A stretch of DNA of 6,620 nt, taken from assembly GCA_905210385.1 (NCBI GenBank), contig CAJLWS010000088.1:1-6620 (forward strand), in the 5' to 3' direction. Each line of letters starts with the position of its first letter. Position 1 is the first letter of the stretch. This document shows, piece after piece, positions 1-4,551 of the stretch. Origin of the DNA: an uncultured Eubacteriales bacterium (GTDB lineage Bacteria; Bacillota; Clostridia; Oscillospirales; Oscillospiraceae). The translations under genes and the position numbers were made by a program. Under the pieces are notes generated by a model. That model was not told the DNA's origin, ran no database searches, and saw only the letters and a list, made by a program, of their open reading frames with translations.

Positions 1-1592
1 GGAGGGACGGGGCGGAAGCAGTCTGGGACCGGCTCCCAGAGGCCCAGACGGCCCTTAGCCCAGGCCTCCGGACCATCCGGAACTAGGGCGGCCATCTCTG
101 TGCCGCTGACGCACCGGGGGTAGGCAAGCCGCTTGCCCTGGCTCAGGGCGGCCTGTGCCAGCCCGGACAGGTCTGCCTCCCCCCGGACCGCCCGGTAGAG
201 CAGGATGGTGCGGGCGGACTGGAACTCCGGGCTGGCCAGGCTAGCTTCCACAAGGACCCGGGACTTTTTTGCCCGCTCCTGGGGCGGGAGGGCGTCCCGG
301 GCGGCGATCCCCCGGCGGCGCAGCCAGCTCCGCAGGGCGGCGGGAGAGGCGGTGCGGATGGCTCCCGCCAGGTACAGCGAACCGAAGGCCACCACTGGCA
401 GGCCGGTGTCCAATGCGGAGGGGATGGCTGTGGCCGCCCCGCCGCACACCGCAACAGGGGAATCACACTTGTCCTGAATGGCCTTGGCCAGGTCCTCCGC
501 GCTCAGGGCCCGGGGACTGTCCGGGGTGAGACAGACAAAACCGGCGGCGAAGGGGACGAGGGTGTCCAGAATGGCGTTGTAGTCCTTGTCCGCCAGCACG
601 CCCATGAGGAAGGTGACCTTCTGTCCCGGCAGGTAGTCCCGGAGCACCCCGGCCATGGCCTGGGCGCACTGGGGGTTGTGGCCGCCGTCCAGGATGAAGA
701 GAGGCGCATGGGAGAGCACCTCGAACCGGGCGGGCCACGTCACGCTGGCCAGCCCGTCCCGGACCGCCCCGTCCGGAATGGCCCAGCCCCGGGCGGACAG
801 GGCCTGGACGGTGTCCAGCGCCACGGAGGCATTGCGCAGCTGGTGCGCCCCCAGCAGGGGGAGGACAAACTCCCGCCCCTGCCAGGAAAAGCGCTGGCCG
901 GACAGGCTGTGAGAGAGAGGGGTGATCTCGTCAAAGCGGGACAGGTGCATGGCCGCGCCCTTTTCCCGGCATACCCGGGCAATCACCCCGGTCACCTCCG
1001 GCGCGCCGTCGTAGCACACCACGGCGCAGCCCGGCTTGATGATGCCCGCCTTGGTGGCGGCGATCTCCTCCAAGGTAGTGCCCAAGTATTCCGTGTGCTC
1101 CAGGCCGATGTTGGTGATGACGGCCACCTCCGGGGCGTCGATGACATTGGTGGAGTCCAGAGCGCCCCCCATGCCCACCTCCAGCACCACCAGGTCGCAA
1201 CCCGCCTCTAAAAAGTAGACCATGGCGATGGCAGTGACCAGCTCGAACTGGCTGGGGTGATCGGCCATGGCGTCGGCGATAGACTGTACTCGGGCAGTGA
1301 TTTCGGCCAGCCGGTCCCCGGGGATGCTCTGTCCGGCCACCTGGATGCGCTCGCAGAAATCCTCAATGTAGGGGGAGATATACAGCCCCGTGCGGTAGCC
1401 GGCGCAGCGCAGGATGGACTCCACCATGGCGCAGGTGGAGCCCTTGCCGTTGCTGCCCGCCACGTGGACGAACTTCAGTTGTTTTTGGGGATCTCCCAGG
1501 GCGTGGAGCAGATCCTGCGTCCGGGACAGTCCAGGGCGGGAGCGGCTCCAGGTAAAGTTTTCGATGTAGGCGATGGCCTGCTCAGCGGTCAT
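1..1592 (-). CDS. folC: FolC (folylpolyglutamate/dihydrofolate synthase) fused to N-terminal part of 5-formyl-THF cyclo-ligase; runs off left edge
   Basis: Reading from the ATG at 1592, the frame stays open for 530 residues to base 3 with no stop; I checked the codons from base 3 to about 1290 one by one. Residues 1 to about 415 are FolC, a cytosolic enzyme that adds glutamate to folates using ATP. Visible motifs are the P-loop HVAGSNGKGS (43-52), GLEHTEYLG (163-171), KAGI with the probable carbamylated Lys181, and DGGHNP (302-307). GSLYLAG (404-410) is the usual FolC end, so the FolC part has normal length. From about residue 417 the protein reads as 5-formyl-THF cyclo-ligase (MTHFS/YgfA): a basic N-terminal helix with LRRRGIAARDAL, then LLYRAVRGEADL (464-475), YPR (491-493) and LGLWEP (516-521). 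Its C-terminal half lies outside the window. A GGGAGG ribosome site (1606-1601) sits 8 nt before the start, inside folT, and the two genes overlap by 11 bp, so translation is probably coupled. Both identities are motif-based; that this is one natural fused protein is inferred from the unbroken frame. Confidence 0.9.
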   Translation of the reverse strand, partial: MTAEQAIAYIENFTWSRSRPGLSRTQDLLHALGDPQKQLKFVHVAGSNGKGSTCAMVESILRCAGYRTGLYISPYIEDFCERIQVAGQSIPGDRLAEITARVQSIADAMADHPSQFELVTAIAMVYFLEAGCDLVVLEVGMGGALDSTNVIDAPEVAVITNIGLEHTEYLGTTLEEIAATKAGIIKPGCAVVCYDGAPEVTGVIARVCREKGAAMHLSRFDEITPLSHSLSGQRFSWQGREFVLPLLGAHQLRNASVALDTVQALSARGWAIPDGAVRDGLASVTWPARFEVLSHAPLFILDGGHNPQCAQAMAGVLRDYLPGQKVTFLMGVLADKDYNAILDTLVPFAAGFVCLTPDSPRALSAEDLAKAIQDKCDSPVAVCGGAATAIPSALDTGLPVVAFGSLYLAGAIRTASPAALRSWLRRRGIAARDALPPQERAKKSRVLVEASLASPEFQSARTILLYRAVRGEADLSGLAQAALSQGKRLAYPRCVSGTEMAALVPDGPEAWAKGRLGLWEPVPDCFRPVP

Positions 1593-2115
1593 GGAGCACG
1601 CCTCCCGGAGCGAACAGCTTTTTGAGATGGAGGAGAGGGATGGCCTTGCTCAGGGCCAGCATGACCGCCACCTCCAGAACGGACAGGATAATGGCCTGGG
1701 GAATACGAGTGGCCAGCAGCGGCCAGTAGGCGGCGCCGTTGAGGATGGACAGCCACAGGGTGGTGCCGAACAGGCTCAGCACGAACTGGTTGAGGATGGT
1801 GGCAGCGATGACGCGGGGCACGGTGGGCCTGCGGTGGAGCAGCAGACCAAAGATGACCCCTGTCAGGGCGCAGTTCAGGGTGAAGCCGGGGAAATAGGGG
1901 CCGATGGGGAACAGGATAGCCCCCAAAAAGTCCCCTAAGCCGCCCACGATAGCCGCCGGAAGGGGGCCGAAGAAATAGGCGGCGGCGAATACGGGGACGA
2001 AGGCGAACCCGATCTTCAGGTTCCAGGTGTTGATGGAGCAGAACCGGGACAGCACAATGTGGATGGCCACCAGGATGCCCAAGGCGGCCACCAGGCGAAT
2101 GTTGATCTTTTTCAT
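1582..2115 (-). CDS. folT: FolT, folate-specific S component of an ECF transporter
   Basis: This 177-residue, very hydrophobic protein has about six predicted membrane segments and a short basic N-terminus (MKKINIRLVAA). It fits the folate family of ECF S components, small membrane proteins that bind folate and work with a shared EcfA/EcfA'/EcfT energising module, which is not encoded here. The stretches FAAAYFFGPLPAAIVGGLGD (43-62) and FPIGPYFPGFTLNCALTG (69-86) are typical of this family. I chose the start at 2115 because an AAAGGAG ribosome site (2127-2121) lies 5 nt upstream, and because the longer in-frame extension to 2346 would translate the riboswitch and repeat DNA. A THF riboswitch directly upstream agrees independently with folate as substrate. 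The 3' end overlaps folC by 11 bp, so folT and folC form one transcription unit. Confidence 0.93.
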   Translation of the reverse strand: MKKINIRLVAALGILVAIHIVLSRFCSINTWNLKIGFAFVPVFAAAYFFGPLPAAIVGGLGDFLGAILFPIGPYFPGFTLNCALTGVIFGLLLHRRPTVPRVIAATILNQFVLSLFGTTLWLSILNGAAYWPLLATRIPQAIILSVLEVAVMLALSKAIPLLHLKKLFAPGGVLHDR

Positions 2116-2120
2116 ACAGA

Positions 2121-2148
2121 CTCCTTTCGAATGGCGCCACGAAAGGAG
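2121..2148 (-). promoter_or_regulatory. Ribosome-binding-site hairpin (expression platform of the THF riboswitch)
   Basis: Read on the minus strand, CTCCTTTCG (2148-2140) and CGAAAGGAG (2129-2121) form a perfect 9-bp stem with a 10-nt loop. The 3' arm contains the folT Shine-Dalgarno sequence, so the folded hairpin would block ribosome entry. Just upstream, GGAG (2158-2155) can instead pair with CTCC (2148-2145), which would free the ribosome site. This gives two mutually exclusive pairings between the aptamer and the start codon. There is no U-run after the stem, so control of translation rather than termination is the likelier mode. Which state ligand favours is inferred from known folT riboswitches, where ligand represses. 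Confidence 0.8.
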
Positions 2149-2164
2149 CACATACTCCCAGGGT

Positions 2165-2267
2165 GGCAGCGGATGCGAGACAGCACCGCGCGCCGGTCCA
2201 GGACCGGCGCTTCGTCCGCGGGCAACCTCCCATCCCGCGGCACTTGACGCGCTGGCTCTACTCTGTC
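2165..2267 (-). ncRNA. Tetrahydrofolate (THF-I) riboswitch aptamer upstream of folT
   Basis: The minus strand carries the conserved blocks of the folT-class THF riboswitch in order: AGAGTAGA (2264-2257), GCGTCAAGTG (2250-2241), ATGGGAGG (2233-2226), ACGAAGCG (2215-2208), GCGGTG (2189-2184) and GCATCCGCTG (2176-2167). The stems fit as well. P2 is GCCAG with CTGTC, with one mismatch. P3 is CCGCGGG (2240-2234) with CCCGCGG (2222-2216). The lower P1 is a short CAG/CTG pairing. An extra hairpin, GCGCCGGT with ACCGGCGC around 2210-2190, extends one arm beyond the usual length. The aptamer ends 17 nt before the hairpin that contains the folT ribosome site. I recognised it by comparing with the remembered consensus, not by a covariance search. 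Confidence 0.93.
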
Positions 2268-2270
2268 GTC

Positions 2271-2334
2271 GGCGCAAACTACGCTCACTCCGTTTCCCGC
2301 TGGCGCGGAAAACTGCGTATCGCTTCGTTGCGCC
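2271..2334. repeat. Palindrome module A, copy 1
   Basis: Outer arms GGCGCAA and TTGCGCC pair, as do inner ACGC/GCGT and GTTTCCCGC with GCGGAAAAC around a TGGC loop. The copy ends only 4 bp before the 5' edge of the THF riboswitch. It differs from copy 2 at one of 64 positions. Confidence 0.85.
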
Positions 2335-2340
2335 TCCTCT

Positions 2341-2376
2341 CCCCACAAAACCCGCTGACGCTGGGCTTTTGCGGGG
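2341..2376. repeat. Palindrome module B, copy 1
   Basis: CCCCACAAAA pairs with TTTTGCGGGG, with a single A-C mismatch, around a CCCGCTGACGCTGGGC centre. A GTGTTTTTAGTGCGTAT tail follows, which ends in a small GGTGT/ACACC palindrome. Confidence 0.8.
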
Positions 2377-2405
2377 GTGTTTTTAGTGCGTATCACACCT
2401 CCTCT

Positions 2406-2440
2406 CCCTGACAAAACCGCTTCGCTGGGTTTTGCCAGGG
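2406..2440. repeat. Palindrome module C, copy 1
   Basis: CCTGACAAAACC (2407-2418) pairs with GGTTTTGCCAGG (2428-2439), with one A-C mismatch and a 9-nt loop, and is followed on the plus strand by GTTTCTTTT. Compared with copy 2, one stem pair differs on both sides (G-C here, T-A there). Confidence 0.8.
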
Positions 2441-2471
2441 TTTCTTTTCGGTGCAAACTGCGCCTCCTCTC

Positions 2472-2505
2472 CCGATGCAAACTGCTGGCGCTTGGTTTGC
2501 GTTGG
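2472..2505. repeat. Palindrome module D (single copy)
   Basis: CCGATGCAAAC (2472-2482) pairs over 11 positions with GTTTGCGTTGG (2495-2505), allowing two G-T pairs, and is followed by GTTTCCTTTC. It resembles module C in layout (arm, GC-rich loop, arm, T-rich tail) but has its own arm sequence. Confidence 0.75.
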
Positions 2506-2515
2506 GTTTCCTTTC

Positions 2516-2579
2516 GGCGCAAACTACGCTCACTCCGTTTCCCGCTGGCGCGGAAAACTGCGTATTGCTTCGTTGCGCC
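2516..2579. repeat. Palindrome module A, copy 2
   Basis: This copy matches module A at 2271 at 63 of 64 positions (C to T near the right arm), with the same outer GGCGCAA/TTGCGCC arms. Confidence 0.85.
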
Positions 2580-2585
2580 TTCTCA

Positions 2586-2621
2586 CTCCACAAAACCCGC
2601 TGACGCTGGGCTTTTGTGGGG
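2586..2621. repeat. Palindrome module B, copy 2
   Basis: CTCCACAAAA pairs with TTTTGTGGGG. The A-C mismatch of copy 1 is an A-T pair here, and one C-G pair has become T-G, so pairing is kept. The tail contains a perfect GTGCG/CGCAC mini-hairpin. Confidence 0.8.
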
Positions 2622-2650
2622 TGTTTTTAGTGCGTATCGCACCTCCTCCC

Positions 2651-2690
2651 CCTTGCAAAACCGCTTGCGCTGGGTTTTGCAAGGTTTTTT
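2651..2690 (+). terminator. Palindrome module C, copy 2; terminator-like on + strand
   Basis: A perfect 12-bp stem, CCTTGCAAAACC (2651-2662) with GGTTTTGCAAGG (2673-2684), has a 10-nt loop and is followed by six T (2685-2690). In form this is a classic intrinsic terminator reading rightward. No plus-strand gene lies upstream of it, so its shape may simply come from the repeat family. Confidence 0.6.
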
Positions 2691-2702
2691 ACGGGGGAAT
2701 TG

Positions 2703-2763
2703 CAGCCCACCGCAGCGCACTTCGATGTCCAAAAGGGTGGACATCTCGCACGTTTGCGGGCTG
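2703..2763. repeat. Nested inverted repeat
   Basis: Outer arms CAGCCC (2703-2708) and GGGCTG (2758-2763) enclose a perfect 8-bp hairpin, GATGTCCA (2724-2731) with TGGACATC (2738-2745), with a 6-nt loop. The layout suggests a folded RNA element or a further palindromic repeat. The function is unknown. Confidence 0.6.
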
Positions 2764-2815
2764 AGAAGTGTTTCCATCCAGGTACACCCCCTGGCCGAAA
2801 ACGGATCGAAATTCA

Positions 2816-2834
2816 TTCGCGCATACGGCGCGAA
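2816..2834. repeat. Perfect GC-rich hairpin TTCGCGC/GCGCGAA
   Basis: A 7-bp perfect stem with a 5-nt loop lies about 40 bp past the FNT stop codon on the minus strand. It could stabilise the 3' end of the folD-FNT mRNA. It has no T-run, so a terminator call is weak. Confidence 0.5.
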
Positions 2835-2851
2835 AATGGGCGGGCACTAAG

Positions 2852-2889
2852 CTGGCAAGAAATTTTTCTTGTCAACGTGCTTTTGCCAG
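2852..2889 (-). repeat. Hairpin spanning the FNT stop codon
   Basis: CTGGCAA and TTGCCAG form outer 7-bp arms. An alternative inner A/T-rich stem, CAAGAAA/TTTCTTG, lies at 2856-2871. The structure overlaps the last codons of the FNT gene. It may act as a weak 3'-end signal; this is inference from pairing only. Confidence 0.4.
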
Positions 2890-3498
2890 AAATGCCCGGG
2901 CAAGGGGGAAAATCACGCCGCCCACGGCGTTACCCAGAGTGATGATCAGCAGGCGCAGGAGGGTGTCCAGGCTCCACACCCCGGCCACGGTGAAGTAGAA
3001 CATGTCTGCCACACAGTGCTCATACCCGCACAGGATGAACACCATGACGCCGAAGAACAGGGACAGGTACTTGCCCAGCTGGTGGGGGTTCTGGTTGAAC
3101 CCCTCCACGGCGATGTAGATGAAGATGTTGCACAGCATGCCCAGCAGGAACAGGCTCAGCCAGCCATCGTCCAGCTTGGCCTGGCAGACGCTCTGGGCCC
3201 TGGCCACCAAATGGGGGCCCGGTCGGGTGGCCTGCACCAGCAGGCCCACGATCACCGTACCCGCCAGGTTGCCCAGCCAGATGACGGGCAGGTTCAGAGC
3301 GTAGACCCGGTCTCGCTGAAAAACGTAGCACACCTTGCCGGTGAACAGGTTCAGCCCCAGAGTGCAGATGGTAAACAGACCCACGGTGAAGAACAGGGCG
3401 CCCAGCACTGTGCTTTCCAGGGACAGATAGGCCACCCCGCCCAGGGCGATACAGCCGCCCCCCAGGATGCCGGACACGAAGGATTTGAGATAGCTCAT
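2872..3498 (-). CDS. Formate/nitrite transporter (FNT) family channel, compact form
   Basis: This 208-residue membrane protein has six hydrophobic segments in the FNT pattern, shorter than the usual 250-290 residues because the N-terminal tail and loops are trimmed. Diagnostic features are GLNLFTGKVC (48-57, the half-helix region), GMLCNIFIYIA (120-130), and GYEHCVADMFYF (158-169) with the central pore histidine at 161. Lys108, in a KLDD stretch before the fourth helix, aligns by eye with the conserved vestibule lysine of FocA. Family members conduct formate, nitrite, hydrosulfide or similar small anions as pentamers. Formate is favoured here because the gene sits directly after folD. The start at 3498 overlaps the folD stop as ATGA, and a GGGAGG site (3511-3506) lies 7 nt upstream, so translation should be coupled to folD. 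Substrate remains inferred. Confidence 0.88.
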   Translation of the reverse strand: MSYLKSFVSGILGGGCIALGGVAYLSLESTVLGALFFTVGLFTICTLGLNLFTGKVCYVFQRDRVYALNLPVIWLGNLAGTVIVGLLVQATRPGPHLVARAQSVCQAKLDDGWLSLFLLGMLCNIFIYIAVEGFNQNPHQLGKYLSLFFGVMVFILCGYEHCVADMFYFTVAGVWSLDTLLRLLIITLGNAVGGVIFPLARAFLAKAR

Positions 3499-4100
3499 GG
3501 GTCTACCTCCCGGCCCGAGGCGCGCTGGGCGGCCTCCACCACATGGCTGATCAGCACGCTGGTGGTGACGCTGCCCACACCGCCGGGGACGGGAGTGATG
3601 GCGTCCACGATGGGTTCCACCTCGTCATAGACGGCATCGCCCGCCATGGCTCCCAGACCGCCCTTGCCGTTGGGCTTGCTCGCGTCCCAGTTGACGGACA
3701 CGTCCAGTACCACCTGGCCGGGCCGGACATGGTTCCGAGTGAGGCTGCCAAGCGCCCCGGCGGCGGAGATGAGGATGTCCGCCTGGCGGGCGATAGCGGC
3801 AGTGTCCACCGTCTTGGTATGGCAGATGGTGACGGTGGCATGTTCCGCCAACAGCATCATGGCCACCGGTTTGCCTACCACCAGGCTGCGGCCGATGACC
3901 ACTGCCCGCTTGCCTTTTGGGTCGATGCCGTAATGGTGGAGGATCTCCATACAGGCCTGGGGGGTACAGGGGGGAAAGCCCAGGGGCTTTCCGGCAAATA
4001 CCCCGGCGGCAGACAGATCGGTCATGCCGTCCACATCTTTGGAAGGGGACAGACGGTTGCAGATCTCACTCTCATCCTGTTTCAGATGGCCGGGCAAGGG
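3495..4100 (-). pseudogene. folD: FolD, N-terminally truncated (methylene-THF dehydrogenase/cyclohydrolase)
   Basis: The C-terminal two-thirds of FolD is clear: PLPGHL, then DVDG, PCTPQ, VIGRSLVVGKPVAMMLL (the NADP-binding segment), ATVTICHTKT, ADILISAAGALG and PGGVGSVTTSVL. The protein normally oxidises 5,10-methylene-THF and hydrolyses the product to 10-formyl-THF. Homology stops exactly at the PLP of the usual QLPLP motif (codons 4100-4092). Beyond it the frame runs antisense through the zinc-ribbon gene, giving Cys/Ala/Gly-rich text unlike FolD. About 95-100 N-terminal residues are missing, including the region with the catalytic lysine of the Y-x-x-x-K motif, so the fragment as it stands should be inactive. 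The minus frame stays open to an ATG at 4568, so automatic callers may report a 357-residue chimera. The stop overlaps the FNT start. If the join at 4100 is an assembly fault, the native folD is intact. Confidence 0.85.
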
Positions 4101-4104
4101 GCGC
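4090..4104. other. Breakpoint joining folD and the SPFH/zinc-ribbon gene head to head
   Basis: To the left, codons 4100-4089 encode FolD PLPG on the minus strand, but the next codon gives Arg where FolD has Leu and homology is lost. To the right, plus-strand codons from 4101 give AQQQAAPAAAGWTC, a typical low-complexity linker before zinc ribbons. Both genes lose their 5' portions at this point. I see no transposon end, target duplication or long repeat; only a short G-rich stretch (GGGG at 4098-4101) could be shared. Confidence 0.8.
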
Positions 4105-4490
4105 AGCAGCAGGCAGCCCCCGCTGCGGCAGGCTGGACGTGCGCCTGTGGCCAGAGCGGCATCACCGGCAAGTTCTGCCCGAATTGCGGCAAGCCCAAGC
4201 CTGCCCCTGCGCCTGCCGCTGGAAGCTGGACATGCTCCTGCGGTGCGACGGCGACCGGCAAGTTCTGCCCGGAATGCGGCAAACCCAGACCGGCGGATAC
4301 CGGATGGACGTGCTCCTGCGGTGCAGTGAACAAGGGCAAGTTCTGCGCAGAGTGCGGCAAGCCCAAGCCCGCCGGAACACCCAAGTACAAGTGCGACAAG
4401 TGCGGCTGGGAGCCCAAGGACCCGACCCATCCGCCAAAGTTCTGCCCGGAATGCGGCGATCCGTTTGACGACGGTGATATTGTTCTTTAA
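4101..4490 (+). pseudogene. C-terminal fragment of SPFH-domain protein with four zinc ribbons (YdjI-like)
   Basis: The 129 visible residues start in a Gln/Ala linker and hold four consecutive zinc ribbons: CACG with CPNCG, CSCG with CPECG, CSCG with CAECG, and CDKCG with CPECG. Each of the first three ends in a G-K-P-[KR]-P spacer. The ending DPTHPPKFCPECGDPFDDGD is, as I recall, characteristic of Firmicute SPFH/band-7 proteins of the YdjI type, whose SPFH domain occupies the N-terminal part. That domain is absent, because the DNA upstream is antisense folD. The plus frame stays open back to an ATG at 3543, but that segment is a shadow of folD. The two following genes are the usual partners of this protein, which supports the identification. 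Truncation could be natural or an assembly artefact. Confidence 0.78.
4129..4380 (+). repeat. Three tandem zinc-ribbon-coding repeats
   Basis: Three units begin at the tggac of a TGGAC[GA]TG motif (about 4134, 4226 and 4306), each carrying GGCAAGTTCTGC and TGCGGCAA[GA]CCCA at matching places. The units differ in length through Ala/Pro-rich linkers. They encode the first three zinc ribbons and probably arose by internal duplication. Confidence 0.7.
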
Positions 4491-4500
4491 TTGACGAACC

Positions 4501-4525
4501 CTGCCCGCGCCTTTGGCGCGGGCAG
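4501..4525 (+). promoter_or_regulatory. Perfect 11-bp hairpin between the SPFH and zinc-ribbon genes
   Basis: CTGCCCGCGCC (4501-4511) pairs fully with GGCGCGGGCAG (4515-4525) around a TTT loop, 11 nt after the upstream stop codon. No T-run follows, so complete termination is unlikely. It may shield the upstream mRNA end or reduce read-through into the next gene, whose ribosome site AGGAGG follows at 4535-4540. Confidence 0.65.
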
Positions 4526-4551
4526 AATCATCACAGGAGGCGAAGATTTGC

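Larger units (their letters stand above)
2271..2690. repeat. Palindrome array: imperfect tandem duplication with 245-bp period
   Basis: This 420-bp non-coding stretch is built almost entirely of short palindromes. Module A (64 bp, at 2271 and 2516), module B (36 bp, at 2341 and 2586) and module C (about 34 bp, at 2407 and 2651) recur in the same order at 244-245 bp spacing. One extra palindrome D (2472-2505) separates the two sets. The spacers between modules are C/T-rich (CCTCCTC). All six frames contain only low-complexity open stretches with peptides repeated between copies, so I take the region as non-coding. The layout resembles REP/BIME-type intergenic palindromes; membership in a named family cannot be decided from one locus. 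Confidence 0.85.
2691..2871. other. Gene-free, hairpin-rich segment downstream of the FNT gene
   Basis: This 181-bp stretch holds no credible gene. It contains several independent inverted repeats: 2703-2763, CCAGG/CCTGG at 2778-2794, TTCGCGC/GCGCGAA at 2816-2834, and an A/T-rich one at the FNT stop codon. It forms the 3' untranslated region of the folD-FNT transcript on the minus strand. No hairpin here has a T-run on the minus strand, so I cannot point to a clear terminator for that transcript. Confidence 0.6.

Noticed and set aside
678..1211. Plus-strand open frames opposite folC (also 1257-1625 and 1573-1938)
   Set aside because: They are shadows of a GC-rich gene; the opposite strand carries continuous FolC or FolT motifs.
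1582..2346. Longer folT start at 2346
   Set aside because: The extra 77 residues would translate the THF riboswitch and its hairpin; the ribosome site lies immediately before 2115.
2112..2522. Minus-strand open frames over the palindrome array (also 2393-2593 and 2583-2816)
   Set aside because: Peptides are repeated copies of the DNA palindromes, there is no ribosome site, and the longest overlaps the riboswitch. Such frames may be annotated as hypothetical proteins but look spurious.
2271..2690. CRISPR array
   Set aside because: Units are mixed palindromes of 34-64 bp without a constant repeat, without regular unique spacers, and without cas genes nearby.
2377..2850. Plus-strand open frames across the repeats
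   Set aside because: They contain the same repeat-derived peptides, have no ribosome site, and change with the repeat period; no protein-like domain is visible.
2869..3630. 253-residue plus-strand open frame opposite the FNT gene
   Set aside because: His/Gln/Glu-rich antisense text; the minus strand encodes a clear FNT membrane protein with a proper start.
3543..4490. 315-residue open frame on the plus strand
   Set aside because: Its first 186 codons lie antisense to well-conserved FolD motifs and are unlike any SPFH protein; only the part from about 4101 is genuine coding sequence.
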